Positions 27,193 through 37,521 are shown, counted from the stretch's first letter. The stretch is 64,000 nucleotides of DNA from Arcobacter nitrofigilis DSM 7299 (GCF_000092245.1 NC_014166.1:1054001-1118000); one strand, 5' to 3'. Notes: generated by a model not told the origin, from the sequence alone. Program-made: numbers and translations.

Positions 27193-27951
27193 CTAATATA
27201 CTGACATATCATTTAGTCTAGATTCACAAACTGATTTCTTTAGCTCATATTTGATAAGAATATCATTTATAAGTTTTTTAAACCAAAGTGGAGAAGATGG
27301 AGAAAGATGTATTTTTTCAATTAGTGAATTTAAATCTACATTAATATACTTACCTAAAGTACCATGACTTTCTAAAATAGTTTCTCCTTTCTTCTTCATG
27401 TACATAGTTTGAAGGACTAGTCTAACTTCTTCTTCATGTTTATAAGACATACCTTTGGAAGTAAAAGGGCTCATTACAGAAGAGAAAGAGTTTTTTTCAG
27501 TATTATAATCTAAATATGAAACTTCACTAATAAAAATATTAGTGGAAGGATTTACTAAAATGCTATTAATTAATTTAGTATAGGTTGTTTCTATTGCAAT
27601 AGCTTCTGGTACTTTTGAATACAACTTCCACATGGCATCAGATTCATATTCATTTTTATGCCAACAATTAATAAAAGTAAATTCTTTTATATGATTACAA
27701 AAATACCTTGTTGCCTCTATACCTTCGTTTTTAATTATGTTTTTTGTATTTTTTTCATTGTTGATTGTAAACATTTCGAGAAGTAGTTTGGAAGAGAGAT
27801 GACCCTCATATATATCTGGAAATTTATCTGAACGCGAAAAATATAATTGAGAAGTAGTTATTAATGACATGAATTTTGAAAAGTCCATGTATCTCCACAA
27901 TTTACAATCTTTATCTTCAGGCTGTTTATCAAAATCTGTTATAACTGGCAT
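27193..27951 (-). CDS. DUF2971-family protein
   Basis: A 252-residue protein with the DUF2971 hallmarks: LWRYMDFSKFMSLI near the N-terminus, FSRSDKFPDIYEG, FINCWHKNEYESDAMWKLYS in the middle and YKHEEEVRLVL later. The biochemical role of this family is unknown; members are frequent in mobile and defence-related regions. Its ribosome site (AAGG) is clear. It is divergent from a phage-type repressor, beside a dead adenine methylase, supporting an accessory origin. Confidence 0.75.
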   Translation of the reverse strand: MPVITDFDKQPEDKDCKLWRYMDFSKFMSLITTSQLYFSRSDKFPDIYEGHLSSKLLLEMFTINNEKNTKNIIKNEGIEATRYFCNHIKEFTFINCWHKNEYESDAMWKLYSKVPEAIAIETTYTKLINSILVNPSTNIFISEVSYLDYNTEKNSFSSVMSPFTSKGMSYKHEEEVRLVLQTMYMKKKGETILESHGTLGKYINVDLNSLIEKIHLSPSSPLWFKKLINDILIKYELKKSVCESRLNDMSVY

Positions 27952-27970
27952 ATGTAACCTTATTTTATTA

Positions 27971-27983
27971 TATAATTATATTA
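27971..27983 (+). promoter_or_regulatory. -10 box adjacent to repressor start; probable leaderless promoter
   Basis: TATAAT (27971-27976) lies six bases before the repressor ATG, at the position where transcription should begin. No Shine-Dalgarno is present. A leaderless transcript is inferred. The -35 region would fall over the start codon of the divergent DUF2971 gene, so the repressor could control both. Confidence 0.5.
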
Positions 27984-28630
27984 TGCAAAATTATAACGAA
28001 ATCATCGAAAAACTAAAAGACATACTATCTCAAGAGCATGGCAATAAAAAAGTATTAGACAAAGATGTTGCAGCAGCTCTTGGAATAGAAGAGACAAACT
28101 TCAGAAAACAAAAGCACCGTAATAGTATCCCATATTTTGAGATTATGAGCTTCTTAGCTAAAAGGAATATATCTATCAATTGGTTCTTCTTTAACCAACT
28201 TCCTGAGTCTCTGATTGAATCTACATCAAATTATATAATACTGAAGTATCAAAGAACTGTTACAGCTTCAGCTGGAGGTGGAGCTATAAACTATGAACTT
28301 GACTCAACTCCACTTGTAATAGATAAACAACTGCTAGACCATATTAATAGCAGATACAAATATACTGAAGTAATAAAAGTATTTGGTGAGTCCATGGAAC
28401 CTGATATAAAAGATGAAAGCCTAGTTTTTATAGACAAGAGTAAAACAGATATAAATAGTACAGGTGTATATCTAATCAATACAAATGATGGCTTATATAT
28501 TAAATGTATTAAAGTAGAAAATGATAAAGTTATTCTAAAATCAAACAACCAAGCTTTTGATGATATAACATTACATATAGATGATGTGGATATTGTTGGT
28601 AGAGTTTGTGGTGTGTTAGTAAAGGTATGA
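27983..28630 (+). CDS. Phage CI-type repressor, S24 peptidase family
   Basis: A 215-residue LexA/CI-like repressor. The N-terminal 75 residues form a CI-type DNA-binding domain (DKDVAAALGIEETNFRKQK; ISINWFFFNQ). The C-terminal domain has the S24 autocleavage pair Ser137 (FGESMEPDI) and Lys174 (GLYIKCIK). An A-G scissile candidate is in TASAGGGAI. Start chosen at ATG 27983; the upstream open frame overlaps the divergent gene and has no family similarity. Likely a remnant of a prophage switch or a stress-responsive regulator of the neighbouring accessory genes. Confidence 0.85.
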   Translation: MQNYNEIIEKLKDILSQEHGNKKVLDKDVAAALGIEETNFRKQKHRNSIPYFEIMSFLAKRNISINWFFFNQLPESLIESTSNYIILKYQRTVTASAGGGAINYELDSTPLVIDKQLLDHINSRYKYTEVIKVFGESMEPDIKDESLVFIDKSKTDINSTGVYLINTNDGLYIKCIKVENDKVILKSNNQAFDDITLHIDDVDIVGRVCGVLVKV

Positions 28631-28631
28631 A

Positions 28632-29240
28632 ATGGAACTAAGTGAATGTATTTCAATGACTAAAGATATAATTGTAGCACTTGCCGCAGTATCAACAGTT
28701 ATTATAGCCTATATGGGTCTCAATAAGTGGAAAGCTGAATTAAAAGGGAAAGTTTATTTTGATACTGCAAGAAATTTAATTAAAGTAGTTTATAAGGTTA
28801 GAGACCAAATAAGACTCGTAAGAAGTTCTTTTATGTTAGATTATGAATTTCCTTCAGATTATAATCCACTAGATAAAAATGCTGAGAAAAAAGCAAATGC
28901 ATATGTATATCTTTATCAAAACAGAATGAAACCTTTGCGTGATTCACTGCAGGAATTAGATGTCTATGTACTTGAATATGAAGCACTTTGGGATAATGAT
29001 ATTAAAGAAAAAGCTAAGAAATTAAGTAATTTATTTTTTCAGTTAGAAAGTTCTATAAAAATGTATATTGAAGATGTTCGTACAAATGGAGAATTTTTCA
29101 GAAAGAATGAAAAATTAGAGATTGAAATATGGAATAATATACATGAATCACTCAAACAGGACGATATGTTATCCCTAGAAATAAATAATAGTATTACTGA
29201 AATAGAAAAAATAGTAAGACCTCATTTAGATAATAGTTAA
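28632..29240 (+). CDS. Membrane-anchored hypothetical protein
   Basis: A 202-residue protein starting one base after the repressor stop, so probably co-expressed with it. Residues 11-28 are one membrane helix, followed by a cytoplasmic helical domain with conserved-looking AYMGLNKWKAELKGK and RDQIRLVRSSF segments. I know similar proteins as uncharacterised, phage- or island-associated. It marks the end of the accessory stretch before the ribosomal promoter. Confidence 0.6.
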   Translation: MELSECISMTKDIIVALAAVSTVIIAYMGLNKWKAELKGKVYFDTARNLIKVVYKVRDQIRLVRSSFMLDYEFPSDYNPLDKNAEKKANAYVYLYQNRMKPLRDSLQELDVYVLEYEALWDNDIKEKAKKLSNLFFQLESSIKMYIEDVRTNGEFFRKNEKLEIEIWNNIHESLKQDDMLSLEINNSITEIEKIVRPHLDNS

Positions 29241-29309
29241 ATAGAATATATTAATTTTGTTTATGAAATGTAAGTAAAATAAGCATGACAAAACCTTTTC
29301 CTTGAGGTG

Positions 29310-29366
29310 TTAACATTTCATAAGCAAATAATTAACATTTCAAAAGCCGTTTTACAGCCGTTTTAC
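29310..29366. repeat. Short direct repeats before the S10 operon
   Basis: TTAACATTTCA occurs at 29310-29320 and 29332-29342, and AGCCGTTTTAC occurs twice in tandem at 29345-29366. The rest of 29241-29592 holds the ribosomal promoter and no gene. The repeats could be regulatory or remnants of an insertion junction; nothing decides. Confidence 0.6.
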
Positions 29367-29497
29367 AATTTAAGATGCATAAAATAGTTTTTATTAGTTA
29401 AACTTCCATTTAACTTAATATATATCAAAAAAAAGCATAGTTATCCTTTTAAAAAGGAAATAAATATAGTAATTAATGATATGAAGACCCATATATA

Positions 29498-29526
29498 TTG
29501 ACATTGTATAAGAAAAAAGTTATAAT
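29498..29526 (+). promoter_or_regulatory. Sigma-70 promoter of the S10-spc operon
   Basis: TTGACA (29498-29503), exactly 17 bases, then TATAAT (29521-29526): consensus at both boxes, followed by GC-rich GCGCG and a 66-base leader to rpsJ. A strong constitutive promoter for the ribosomal operon. Confidence 0.9.
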
Positions 29527-29592
29527 GCGCGTCCATGAAAAATGGTTAGAGTGTGTTTATCGCACATTTAACGAGTTCTTTAAAGGAAAAAA

Positions 29593-29907
29593 ATGGAAAA
29601 AATAAGATTAAAGCTTAAGGCTTACGATCACAGAGTTTTAGACAGAAGTGTTGCTTCAATTGTTGAAGCTGTTAAGAGAACTGGTGCTGAGTTGAGAGGT
29701 CCTATACCTTTACCAACTAAAATCAGAAGATATACAGTAATCAAAGGTCCTCACGTAAATAAAGATTCAAGAGAACAATTCGAAATCAGAGTTCATTCAA
29801 GAATGATTGATATCGTATCTGCAACTCCTGATACAGTAGATTCATTAATGAAACTTGACTTAGCTCCTGAAGTTGATGTTGAAGTTAGATCTATGGGTCA
29901 AGAATAA
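29593..29907 (+). CDS. rpsJ: 30S ribosomal protein S10
   Basis: S10, 104 residues, of the 30S head; in E. coli also the antitermination factor NusE. Full-length match: [17 protein letters not shown] at the start and [14 protein letters not shown] in the tRNA-facing loop. First gene of the S10 operon, with AAAGGAAAA as ribosome site. Confidence 0.97.
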   Translation: MEKIRLKLKAYDHRVLDRSVASIVEAVKRTGAELRGPIPLPTKIRRYTVIKGPHVNKDSREQFEIRVHSRMIDIVSATPDTVDSLMKLDLAPEVDVEVRSMGQE

Positions 29908-29920
29908 GAAAGGGTAACAA

Positions 29921-30496
29921 ATGGAATTTATCGTAGAAAAAATTGGTATGAGTAGAACTGTTTCAGTTCCTGCTGTTCCTGTTACACTTTTAAAAGTTCT
30001 TGATACAAAAGTATGTGAAGTAACTGATGGTGTAGCAATTGTATCATATAGTAATGGTAAGAAATTTAACAAGACTATAGAAGGGCAACAAAAAAAATAC
30101 AACTTATCTAAAGAGTTCAATAGATTTGCAACTATGGAAGTAGCAAATTCTGAAGCTGGAGATTTAGATGTATCTGGATTAGCAGAAGCTAAAATTTTAA
30201 AAACTACTTTTAAAACTAAAGGTAGAGGTTTCTCTGGTGCAGTTAAAAGATGGAACTTTGCTGGTGGTAGAGCATCACATGGTCATAGAATGGGAAAAAG
30301 AACTGGTTCAATCGGTAATGCTGAGTGGCCAGGTAGAGTTCAACCAGGTAAAAAAATGCCAGGACAATACGGAAATACAAATGTAAGTGTTAAAAATGAA
30401 ATTTTCTCTTTTGATGCAGAAACTGGTATTTTAGCTGTTAAAGGTTCAGTATCTGGACCAAATGGTGGATTAGGAAAAGTAAGGATTGCTAAATGA
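29921..30496 (+). CDS. rplC: 50S ribosomal protein L3
   Basis: L3, 191 residues, an early 50S assembly protein near the peptidyl-transferase centre. The [10 protein letters not shown]-type loop and [18 protein letters not shown] are diagnostic. It overlaps rplD by 4 bases. Confidence 0.97.
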   Translation: MEFIVEKIGMSRTVSVPAVPVTLLKVLDTKVCEVTDGVAIVSYSNGKKFNKTIEGQQKKYNLSKEFNRFATMEVANSEAGDLDVSGLAEAKILKTTFKTKGRGFSGAVKRWNFAGGRASHGHRMGKRTGSIGNAEWPGRVQPGKKMPGQYGNTNVSVKNEIFSFDAETGILAVKGSVSGPNGGLGKVRIAK

Positions 30497-31080
30497 GTAA
30501 TGCAGTAGTAGTAAAAACAAGTGAATTACCTGAAACATTTAAAGATGTTAATTCACATAACTTATACTTATATGTAAAATCATACCTAGCAGCTCAAAGA
30601 GCAAACACAGCTAGAGTAAAAAACAGATCTGAAGTTAGAGGTGGTGGTAAAAAACCTAAAGCTCAAAAAGGTTCTGGTGGTGCAAGATGGGGTTCTAAAA
30701 GATCACCATTATTTGTTGGAGGTGGACAAGTATTTGGACCATCTGCAAGAAATTACAATCAAAAAATAAACAAAAAACAAAAAGTATTAGCATTAAGATT
30801 TGCTATTAATACTCATGTTGAAAAAGAGTCTTTATTTGTAGTTGATTCTGTTACATTAGAATCAGGTAAAACTAAAGATGCAGTTGCAGTTATAAATGGA
30901 TTAAACCAAAGAGATACTTTAATCATCGTTGATACAATTGATGAGAAAACTTACTTAGCGTATAGAAACATTAAGAACTGTTATATGATTGAAAAACAAG
31001 AAGTAAATGCTTATATCGCAGCTGCTTATCACTCAATCTTAGTTGAGAAGTCAGTTCTTGAAGCATTAAAAGAGGCATAA
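30493..31080 (+). CDS. rplD: 50S ribosomal protein L4
   Basis: L4, 195 residues, lining the exit tunnel. The extended loop [20 protein letters not shown] and [12 protein letters not shown]-type segment identify it. In E. coli L4 represses its own operon through the S10 leader; the 66-base leader here is short, and I see no evidence for that control. Confidence 0.97.
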   Translation: MSNAVVVKTSELPETFKDVNSHNLYLYVKSYLAAQRANTARVKNRSEVRGGGKKPKAQKGSGGARWGSKRSPLFVGGGQVFGPSARNYNQKINKKQKVLALRFAINTHVEKESLFVVDSVTLESGKTKDAVAVINGLNQRDTLIIVDTIDEKTYLAYRNIKNCYMIEKQEVNAYIAAAYHSILVEKSVLEALKEA

Positions 31081-31081
31081 G

Positions 31082-31363
31082 ATGGCAGATATTACAGATA
31101 TTAAAGCAATATTATACACAGAAAAAACTATTGAGTTACAAGAAAGTGGTGTAATCGTTGTTCAGACTAGTCCTAGAATGACTAAAAGCGGATTAAAAGA
31201 TGTTTTTAAAGAATATTTTGGAGTTACACCTTCAAAAGTTAATTCATTAAAACAAAGTGGTAAAGTTAAAAGATTTAGAGGGAAAATTGGTAAAAGAGCT
31301 GATTTCAAAAAATTCTATGTAACATTACCTGAGGGCGCTGAAATAGCGAACCTTTCAGCATAA
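31082..31363 (+). CDS. rplW: 50S ribosomal protein L23
   Basis: L23, 93 residues, at the tunnel exit where trigger factor and SRP dock. Conserved [10 protein letters not shown] at the N-terminus and [19 protein letters not shown]-like basic loop. One base after rplD. Confidence 0.96.
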   Translation: MADITDIKAILYTEKTIELQESGVIVVQTSPRMTKSGLKDVFKEYFGVTPSKVNSLKQSGKVKRFRGKIGKRADFKKFYVTLPEGAEIANLSA

Positions 31364-31372
31364 GGGGATAGT

Positions 31373-32200
31373 ATGGCAATTAAAAAATTTAGACCAATAA
31401 CTCCTGCTAGAAGATTTATGTCAGTTATGGATACTTCTGATATTACTTCAAAACCAACAGTTAGATCTTTACTTACAAGAGTAAAAGCTACAGCTGGTAG
31501 AAATAGTAATGGTAGAATCACTTCAAGACATAGAGAAGCAGGTGCTAAAAAACTTTACAGAATTATCGATTTCAAAAGAGATAAATTTGGTGTAGAGGGT
31601 ACTGTTTCTACAATTGAGTACGACCCATATAGAAACTGTAGAATCTGTTTAGTAACTTATTCAGATGGTGATAAAAGATATATTTTACAACCAAGTGGTT
31701 TAAAAGTTGGAGCAAAAATCTCTGCTGCTGAATCTGGTTTAGATATTCTTCCTGGAAATGCAATGAGACTTGTTAATATTCCAGTTGGTACTATGGTTCA
31801 TAATATTGAAATGAAACCAGGAAAAGGCGGTCAAATCGCTAGATCTGCTGGTGGATATGCTCAAATTATGGGTAGAGAAGATAAATATGTAATTATGAGA
31901 CTTCCTTCAGGTGAAATGAGAAAAATTCTTGCTGTTTGTATGGCAACTATTGGTATCGTTGGTAATGAAGATTTCTCTAACATGGTTGTTGGTAAAGCTG
32001 GTAGAAGTAGACACCTTGGAATTAGACCTCAAACTAGAGGATCTGCAATGAATCCAATTGATCACCCACACGGTGGTGGTGAAGGTAAAACTAACTCAGG
32101 TAGACATCCAGTTACTCCATGGGGTATGCCAACTAAAGGTTATAAAACTAGAAAGAAAAAAGCTAGTGATAAATTAATCATTTCAAGAAAAAAGAAGTAA
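31373..32200 (+). CDS. rplB: 50S ribosomal protein L2
   Basis: L2, 275 residues, required for subunit joining and peptidyl transfer. The [16 protein letters not shown] motif and the [14 protein letters not shown] loop near the C-terminus, with the functionally important His, are intact. Confidence 0.98.
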   Translation: MAIKKFRPITPARRFMSVMDTSDITSKPTVRSLLTRVKATAGRNSNGRITSRHREAGAKKLYRIIDFKRDKFGVEGTVSTIEYDPYRNCRICLVTYSDGDKRYILQPSGLKVGAKISAAESGLDILPGNAMRLVNIPVGTMVHNIEMKPGKGGQIARSAGGYAQIMGREDKYVIMRLPSGEMRKILAVCMATIGIVGNEDFSNMVVGKAGRSRHLGIRPQTRGSAMNPIDHPHGGGEGKTNSGRHPVTPWGMPTKGYKTRKKKASDKLIISRKKK

Positions 32201-32209
32201 GGGTTTAAG

Positions 32210-32488
32210 ATGTCAAGATCAGTAAAAAAAGGTCCATTTATAGACGCGCACTTAATGAAAAAAGTTATCAAAGCAGTTGAGACTAAAGATAGAAAACCAA
32301 TTAAAACTTGGTCAAGAAGATCAACAGTTTTACCTGATATGATTGGCTTAACTTTTAATGTGCACAATGGAAGAAACTTCGTACCTGTAAATGTTACAGA
32401 GAACCACGTGGGTTATAAATTAGGTGAATTTGCACCAACTAGAACTTTTAAGGGTCACAAAGGCTCTGTTCAGAAGAAGGTAGGATAA
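32210..32488 (+). CDS. rpsS: 30S ribosomal protein S19
   Basis: S19, 92 residues, in the 30S head. Starts [19 protein letters not shown] and contains [17 protein letters not shown] and GHKLGEF-type ([16 protein letters not shown]) motifs. Confidence 0.97.
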   Translation: MSRSVKKGPFIDAHLMKKVIKAVETKDRKPIKTWSRRSTVLPDMIGLTFNVHNGRNFVPVNVTENHVGYKLGEFAPTRTFKGHKGSVQKKVG

Positions 32489-32489
32489 G

Positions 32490-32822
32490 ATGGGTAAAGC
32501 TATATTAAGATTTATTAGAGTTTCTCCAATTAAAGCAAGACTTATTGCTAGAGAAGTTCAAGGTATGAATGCAGAGTATGCTATTGCATCTTTAGAATTT
32601 ACACCTAACAAAGCTGCTGGATTAATTTCAAAAGTTATTGCTTCTGCAGTTGCAAACTCTGGATTAGAAGCTGAAGATGCAGTTATTACATCTGCAAGAG
32701 TTGATAAAGGTCCAGTATTAAAAAGATTTACTCCAAGAGCAAGAGGTTCTGCTTCTCCAAAGCATAAGCCAACGGCACATATTTTTATTGAAGTAGAAGC
32801 TGCACCTAAAGGAGATAAGTAA
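32490..32822 (+). CDS. rplV: 50S ribosomal protein L22
   Basis: L22, 110 residues, with a long beta hairpin in the exit tunnel. [19 protein letters not shown] and [20 protein letters not shown] are diagnostic. Overlaps rpsC by one base. Confidence 0.97.
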   Translation: MGKAILRFIRVSPIKARLIAREVQGMNAEYAIASLEFTPNKAAGLISKVIASAVANSGLEAEDAVITSARVDKGPVLKRFTPRARGSASPKHKPTAHIFIEVEAAPKGDK

Positions 32823-33520
32823 TGGGTCAAAAAGTTAATCCAATTGGTTTAAGATTAGGTATCAATAGAAACTGGGAATCAAGATGGTTTCCTAAATTCT
32901 CTTCTATGCCTGCTAATGTTGCAGAAGATAGCAAAATTAGAAAATTCGTTAAAAAAGAGCTTTACTATGCAGGAATCGCTCAAACTTTAATCGAAAGAAC
33001 AGCAAAAAAAGTAAGAGTAACAGTTGTTGCTGCAAGACCTGGTATCATTATTGGTAAAAAAGGTGCAGACGTTGAGAAATTAAAAAATTCTTTAACTAAA
33101 TTAGTTGGTAAAGAAATTGCTGTAAACATTAAAGAAGAGAGAAAACCACAACTTTCTGGTCAATTAGCTGCTGAAAATGTTGCTCAACAATTAGAAAGAA
33201 GAGTTGCATTTAGAAGAGCTATGAAAAGAGTTATGCAAAATGCTATTAAAGGTGGAGCAAAAGGAATTAAAGTTTCTGTTTCTGGTAGACTTGGTGGAGC
33301 TGAAATGGCTAGAACTGAGTGGTACTTAGAAGGAAGAGTTCCTTTACATACTTTAAGAGCTAGAATTGATTATGGTTTTGCTGAAGCACATACTACATAT
33401 GGTTGTGTTGGTGTAAAAGTTTGGATTTTCAAAGGTGAAGTACTTGCTAAAGGTATTCCAGTTGAAAAAGAAGAAGCTGCTAAACCAAAAAGAAGACCAA
33501 CAAAGAAAAGAGGTAAATAA
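32822..33520 (+). CDS. rpsC: 30S ribosomal protein S3
   Basis: S3, 232 residues, at the mRNA entry site. KH domain with [17 protein letters not shown] and the C-terminal [16 protein letters not shown] and [14 protein letters not shown] motifs; a basic C-terminal tail. Confidence 0.98.
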   Translation: MGQKVNPIGLRLGINRNWESRWFPKFSSMPANVAEDSKIRKFVKKELYYAGIAQTLIERTAKKVRVTVVAARPGIIIGKKGADVEKLKNSLTKLVGKEIAVNIKEERKPQLSGQLAAENVAQQLERRVAFRRAMKRVMQNAIKGGAKGIKVSVSGRLGGAEMARTEWYLEGRVPLHTLRARIDYGFAEAHTTYGCVGVKVWIFKGEVLAKGIPVEKEEAAKPKRRPTKKRGK

Positions 33521-33522
33521 TT

Positions 33523-33948
33523 ATGTTAATGCCTAAAAGAACAAAATATAGAAAAGTAATGAAGGGGCGAAATAGAGGTAAATCTATGAGAGCCAACACA
33601 TTAGCATATGGAAATATTGGAATTAAAGCTTTAGAGCATGGTAGAATTGATTCAAGACAAATTGAAGCTGCCAGAATTGCTATGACAAGAGCTATTAAAA
33701 GACAAGGTAAAGTATGGATTTGTGTATTCCCAGCTAAACCACTTACTGCAAAACCATTAGAAACAAGAATGGGTAAAGGTAAAGGTCCAGTTGACAAATG
33801 GGTAATGAACATTAAGCCAGGTAGAATTTGTTTCGAGATGGCTGGTGTAAGTGATGAAGTTGCTAGAGTTGCATTGACTTTAGCAGTTCACAAATTACCA
33901 TTTAAATGTAAAATTGTAACAAAAGAGAGCGAAAATGACTTATTCTGA
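33523..33948 (+). CDS. rplP: 50S ribosomal protein L16
   Basis: L16, 141 residues, near the A-site t[22 protein letters not shown] at the start supports ATG 33523 over the next Met. The motif [13 protein letters not shown] is typical. It overlaps rpmC by 14 bases. Confidence 0.97.
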   Translation: MLMPKRTKYRKVMKGRNRGKSMRANTLAYGNIGIKALEHGRIDSRQIEAARIAMTRAIKRQGKVWICVFPAKPLTAKPLETRMGKGKGPVDKWVMNIKPGRICFEMAGVSDEVARVALTLAVHKLPFKCKIVTKESENDLF

Positions 33949-34126
33949 TATTAAAGATAAAAGCCTAAACGAGCTAAACGAGTTATTAAAAGAGAAAAAG
34001 GTGCTTCTTTTTGAATTAAAAGCTAAGCTAAAAACTATGCAGTTGACTAATACATCTGAATTAAATGTTGCGAAAAAAGATATCGCAAAAATTCAAACAG
34101 CTATTACTGCAGTAAAAGCTAAGTAA
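33935..34126 (+). CDS. rpmC: 50S ribosomal protein L29
   Basis: L29, 63 residues, a two-helix protein next to L23 at the tunnel exit. [22 protein letters not shown] fits the family. Its start overlaps the end of rplP, indicating coupling. Confidence 0.94.
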   Translation: MTYSDIKDKSLNELNELLKEKKVLLFELKAKLKTMQLTNTSELNVAKKDIAKIQTAITAVKAK

Positions 34127-34137
34127 GGATCTGTAGT

Positions 34138-34392
34138 ATGAGTACGCATAAAAGAGAGATTCAAGGTGTAGTGGTAAAAGTTTCTGGAGATAAAACTGCT
34201 TCTGTTTTAGTAACAAGATCAGTATTACATCCTAAATACCACAAAACTGTTAAGAGATTTAAAAAATATTTAGTTCATGATGAAAAAAATGAATTAGCTG
34301 AAGGTGATACTGTAATTGCGATTGAGTGTAGACCTTTATCTAAGACTAAATCTTTTAGATTAAAGACAATTGTTGCTACAGGAGTTAAATAA
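34138..34392 (+). CDS. rpsQ: 30S ribosomal protein S17
   Basis: S17, 84 residues, OB-fold 16S rRNA-binding protein. [21 protein letters not shown] and [19 protein letters not shown] are diagnostic. Overlaps rplN by one base. Confidence 0.97.
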   Translation: MSTHKREIQGVVVKVSGDKTASVLVTRSVLHPKYHKTVKRFKKYLVHDEKNELAEGDTVIAIECRPLSKTKSFRLKTIVATGVK

Positions 34393-34760
34393 TGATTCAA
34401 AGTTTTACTAGATTAAACGTAGCAGACAACACAGGTGCAAAAGAGATCATGTGTATCAAAGTTTTAGGTGGTTCTAAAAGAAGATATGCAACAGTTGGTG
34501 ACGTTATCGTTGCTTCTGTTAAAAAAGCTATTCCTACTGGAAAAGTTAAAAAAGGTCAAGTTGTTAAAGCTGTTGTTGTTAGAACTCACAAAGAAGTTCA
34601 AAGAGAAAATGGTTCATTAATCAGATTTGATGATAATGCAGCAGTTATTCTTGATGCAAAAAAAGAACCAATTGGAACAAGAATTTTTGGACCAGTTGCT
34701 AGAGAAGTTAGATATTCAGGTTTCATGAAGATCGTTTCACTTGCACCGGAGGTATTATAA
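34392..34760 (+). CDS. rplN: 50S ribosomal protein L14
   Basis: L14, 122 residues, at the subunit interface. [22 protein letters not shown] and the C-terminal GPVAREVR[15 protein letters not shown] are hallmark segments. Confidence 0.98.
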   Translation: MIQSFTRLNVADNTGAKEIMCIKVLGGSKRRYATVGDVIVASVKKAIPTGKVKKGQVVKAVVVRTHKEVQRENGSLIRFDDNAAVILDAKKEPIGTRIFGPVAREVRYSGFMKIVSLAPEVL

Positions 34761-34761
34761 T

Positions 34762-35001
34762 ATGGCGGTTAAATTAAAAATTAAAAAAGGTGATACAGTT
34801 AAAATCATCGCAGGTGATGATAAAGGTAAAACTGGTGAAGTTTTAAGAGTTATCCCATCTAAATTACAAGTTATTGTAAAAGATTGTAAAGTTGCTAAAA
34901 AAACTGTAAAACCTGATCAAGACAAAAACCCTAATGGTGGTTTTGTAAACAAAGAGATGCCAATTGATATCTCTAATGTAGCAAAAGTAGAAGGTGAGTA
35001 A
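34762..35001 (+). CDS. rplX: 50S ribosomal protein L24
   Basis: L24, 79 residues, an assembly initiator. [20 protein letters not shown] is the KOW motif. ATG 34762 is chosen: GGAGGT lies about 10 bases upstream and it starts just after the rplN stop, whereas the longer open frame overlaps rplN. Confidence 0.95.
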   Translation: MAVKLKIKKGDTVKIIAGDDKGKTGEVLRVIPSKLQVIVKDCKVAKKTVKPDQDKNPNGGFVNKEMPIDISNVAKVEGE

Positions 35002-35002
35002 G

Positions 35003-35551
35003 ATGGCGAACAGATTATACGAAAGATATAACGCAGAGATTAAACCAGCTTTACAAAATGAGTTTCCTAAAAACAAAATGTTAACTGCTAAGTTAGAAAA
35101 AGTAGTTATCTCTGTTGGTGCTGGTGAAGCAATGAAAGATACTAAATTGATGCAAAATATTCAAGATACTATCTCTTTAATTGCAGGACAACATGCAATC
35201 CAAATTATTGCTAAAAAATCAGTTGCTGGTTTTAAAGTAAGAGAAGGGATGCCAGTAGGTGTAAAAGTTACACTTAGAGGTGAAAACATGTACGCATTCG
35301 TTGACAAATTATGTTCTATTGCATTACCTAGAGTAAAAGATTTCCAAGGTTTAGATAGAAATGGTTTTGACGGAAGAGGAAATTTTAACTTTGGTCTTAA
35401 TGAGCAATTAATGTTTCCAGAAGTTGTTTACGATAACATTATTAAAACACATGGTATGAATATTTCTATTACTACATCTTCAACTTCTGATAAAGAAGCT
35501 TATAGATTATTAGAGTTAGTAGGAATTCCATTTACAAAAGGTAGAGAATAA
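35003..35551 (+). CDS. rplE: 50S ribosomal protein L5
   Basis: L5, 182 residues, holding 5S rRNA in the central protuberance. The [12 protein letters not shown] and RVKDFQGL motifs fit. ATG 35003 (MANRLYERY) is preferred over in-frame GTG 34994 because AAGGTG precedes it. Overlaps rpsN by one base. Confidence 0.96.
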   Translation: MANRLYERYNAEIKPALQNEFPKNKMLTAKLEKVVISVGAGEAMKDTKLMQNIQDTISLIAGQHAIQIIAKKSVAGFKVREGMPVGVKVTLRGENMYAFVDKLCSIALPRVKDFQGLDRNGFDGRGNFNFGLNEQLMFPEVVYDNIIKTHGMNISITTSSTSDKEAYRLLELVGIPFTKGRE

Positions 35552-35736
35552 TGGCTAAGAAATCTATGATTATGAAACAACAACGAACTCCTAAGTTCGC
35601 TGTTAGAGCATACACAAGATGTTCAGTATGTGGAAGACCACATTCAGTTTACAAAGACTTTGGTCTTTGTAGAATTTGTTTAAGAAAAATGGCTAACGAA
35701 GGTTTATTACCTGGTGTTAGAAAAGCTAGTTGGTAA
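35551..35736 (+). CDS. rpsN: 30S ribosomal protein S14, zinc-binding type
   Basis: S14 type Z, 61 residues, with the zinc knuckle [20 protein letters not shown] (C-x2-C...C-x2-C). The short zinc form, not the 101-residue C-minus form. Position between rplE and rpsH is standard. Confidence 0.97.
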   Translation: MAKKSMIMKQQRTPKFAVRAYTRCSVCGRPHSVYKDFGLCRICLRKMANEGLLPGVRKASW

Positions 35737-35748
35737 GGAAATAAAGCT

Positions 35749-36147
35749 ATGATGAATGATATAATCGCAGATGCTTTAACTAGAATTAGAAATGCAGCAT
35801 TGAGAAAACTTGAAGTTACTACTTTGTTACATTCTAATACGGTTGTAGGTATCCTAACAGTATTAGAGGCAAAGGGTTACATTGACTCTTTTAAAGTTGT
35901 TGATGGAACTAATAATAAAAAAACTATTCAAGTTACATTAAAATATGATGAAAAAGAAACTTCTGCAATCAATGAGATTAAAAGAGTTTCTAAATCAGGA
36001 AGAAGAGTTTATAAAGCTTCTTCTGAGTTGAAAAATTTCAAAAACGGATATGGTACAATCATTGTTTCTACAAACAAAGGTGTTATCGCTAACGATGAAG
36101 CTTATGCTGCAAACGTTGGTGGTGAAGTACTGTGTACTGTTTGGTAG
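35749..36147 (+). CDS. rpsH: 30S ribosomal protein S8
   Basis: S8, 132 residues, a primary 16S rRNA binder and, in E. coli, the regulator of the spc operon. [14 protein letters not shown] at the start and the C-terminal GGEVLCTVW motif. Start is ATG 35749 or the adjacent ATG 35752. Confidence 0.97.
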   Translation: MMNDIIADALTRIRNAALRKLEVTTLLHSNTVVGILTVLEAKGYIDSFKVVDGTNNKKTIQVTLKYDEKETSAINEIKRVSKSGRRVYKASSELKNFKNGYGTIIVSTNKGVIANDEAYAANVGGEVLCTVW

Positions 36148-36158
36148 GGAGTTAGATA

Positions 36159-36695
36159 ATGTCAAGAATTGGAAAACAACCTATTGCTATACCAGCAGGT
36201 GTTGAAGTAACAGTTGATGGTACAGTTATAAACGTAAAAAAAGGTAACAAGACTTCTTCAGTAGAGACTCACGGTAGAGTTTCTGTAGAAATTGCAAATA
36301 ACACTGTAGTTTTAGCAAGAGTTGGTGAAACAAAAGAATCATCAGCTTTCTGGGGAACATATAGAGCTTTATTAAACAATGCTATTGTTGGTTTAAGTGA
36401 AGGTTTCAAAAAATCTTTAGAAATCAACGGTGTTGGTTACAGAGCTGCTGTTAAAGGTAGTGTTTTAGAACTACAATTAGGTTATTCTCACCCAATTAAC
36501 TATGAAATCGCTGATGGATTAGAAATTACTGTTGAGAAAAATGTGATTAATGTTATTGGTGCTGACAAACAACAAGTTGGTCAAGCTGCTGCAATTATTA
36601 GAGGCTTTAGAAAACCAGAACCTTACAAAGGTAAAGGTGTTAAATATACTGATGAGCATATCATCAGAAAAGCCGGAAAAACTGCTAAGAAGTAA
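36159..36695 (+). CDS. rplF: 50S ribosomal protein L6
   Basis: L6, 178 residues, near the factor-binding site. [27 protein letters not shown] and [16 protein letters not shown] are diagnostic. Confidence 0.98.
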   Translation: MSRIGKQPIAIPAGVEVTVDGTVINVKKGNKTSSVETHGRVSVEIANNTVVLARVGETKESSAFWGTYRALLNNAIVGLSEGFKKSLEINGVGYRAAVKGSVLELQLGYSHPINYEIADGLEITVEKNVINVIGADKQQVGQAAAIIRGFRKPEPYKGKGVKYTDEHIIRKAGKTAKK

Positions 36696-36705
36696 GGTGT
36701 AAAGA

Positions 36706-37065
36706 ATGAGTAGAGCAAAAGATATAGCTAAAAAAAATTCTTTAAGAATTAAAAGAAAAAGAAGAGTAAGAGGATCAATTTCTGGTACTGCTTCTAAGCC
36801 AAGAGTTTCAATTTTTAAATCAAACAAATATTTAAGTGCGCAAGCAATTAATGATGTTGAGGGTGTTACACTGGCTTCGGTTAGTTCAAAAGCATTGGAT
36901 TTAACAGTTAATAAAGATAATGCAGTTAAAGTTGCAGCACAGTTTGCTGAAAATTTGAAAGCTGCTGGGATTGATACAATCGTATTTGATAGAAATGGTT
37001 ACCTATATCACGGTGTTATTGCTGCATTTGCACAATCACTAAGAGATAATGGTATCAAATTATAA
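36706..37065 (+). CDS. rplR: 50S ribosomal protein L18
   Basis: L18, 119 residues, binds 5S rRNA with L5. [16 protein letters not shown]-like strand ([18 protein letters not shown]) and [23 protein letters not shown] are typical. Confidence 0.97.
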   Translation: MSRAKDIAKKNSLRIKRKRRVRGSISGTASKPRVSIFKSNKYLSAQAINDVEGVTLASVSSKALDLTVNKDNAVKVAAQFAENLKAAGIDTIVFDRNGYLYHGVIAAFAQSLRDNGIKL

Positions 37066-37071
37066 GGGTTA

Positions 37072-37518
37072 ATGATGGCAGCAGTAAATAGAGAAGATTT
37101 TCAAGAAGCAATCGTTAAAATCGGAAGAGTAACAAAAGTTGTAAAAGGTGGTAGAAGATTCAGATTTACAGCTTTAGTTGTTGTTGGAGATAAAAACGGT
37201 ACTGTAGGTTTTGGTATGGGAAAAGCTAAAGAAGTTCCAGACGCTATTAAAAAAGCTTTAGATGATGCATTTAAATCTTTAGTAAAAGTGTCTATTCATG
37301 GAACTACAATTGCACATGATATTGAGCATAAATATAATGCTTCTAAAATATTATTAAAACCAGCATCTGAAGGTACAGGACTTATCGCAGGTGGTGCGGC
37401 AAGACCTGTTCTTGAGCTTTCTGGAGTTAAAGATATTATCGCAAAATCTTTAGGTTCAAATAATCCTAACAACTTAGTGCAAGCTACAGTTGAAGCTTTA
37501 GCTAGAATAAAAGGATAA
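37072..37518 (+). CDS. rpsE: 30S ribosomal protein S5
   Basis: S5, 148 residues, a fidelity protein at the mRNA entry. [18 protein letters not shown] and [21 protein letters not shown] are diagnostic. ATG 37072 and ATG 37075 are adjacent. rplO follows directly; rpmD (L30), normally between them, is absent. Confidence 0.98.
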   Translation: MMAAVNREDFQEAIVKIGRVTKVVKGGRRFRFTALVVVGDKNGTVGFGMGKAKEVPDAIKKALDDAFKSLVKVSIHGTTIAHDIEHKYNASKILLKPASEGTGLIAGGAARPVLELSGVKDIIAKSLGSNNPNNLVQATVEALARIKG

Positions 37519-37521
37519 TAA

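Noticed and set aside
29310-29366. Direct repeats as a possible CRISPR or attachment site
   Set aside because: Only two short copies each, no spacers, no integrase nearby; kept only as simple repeats.
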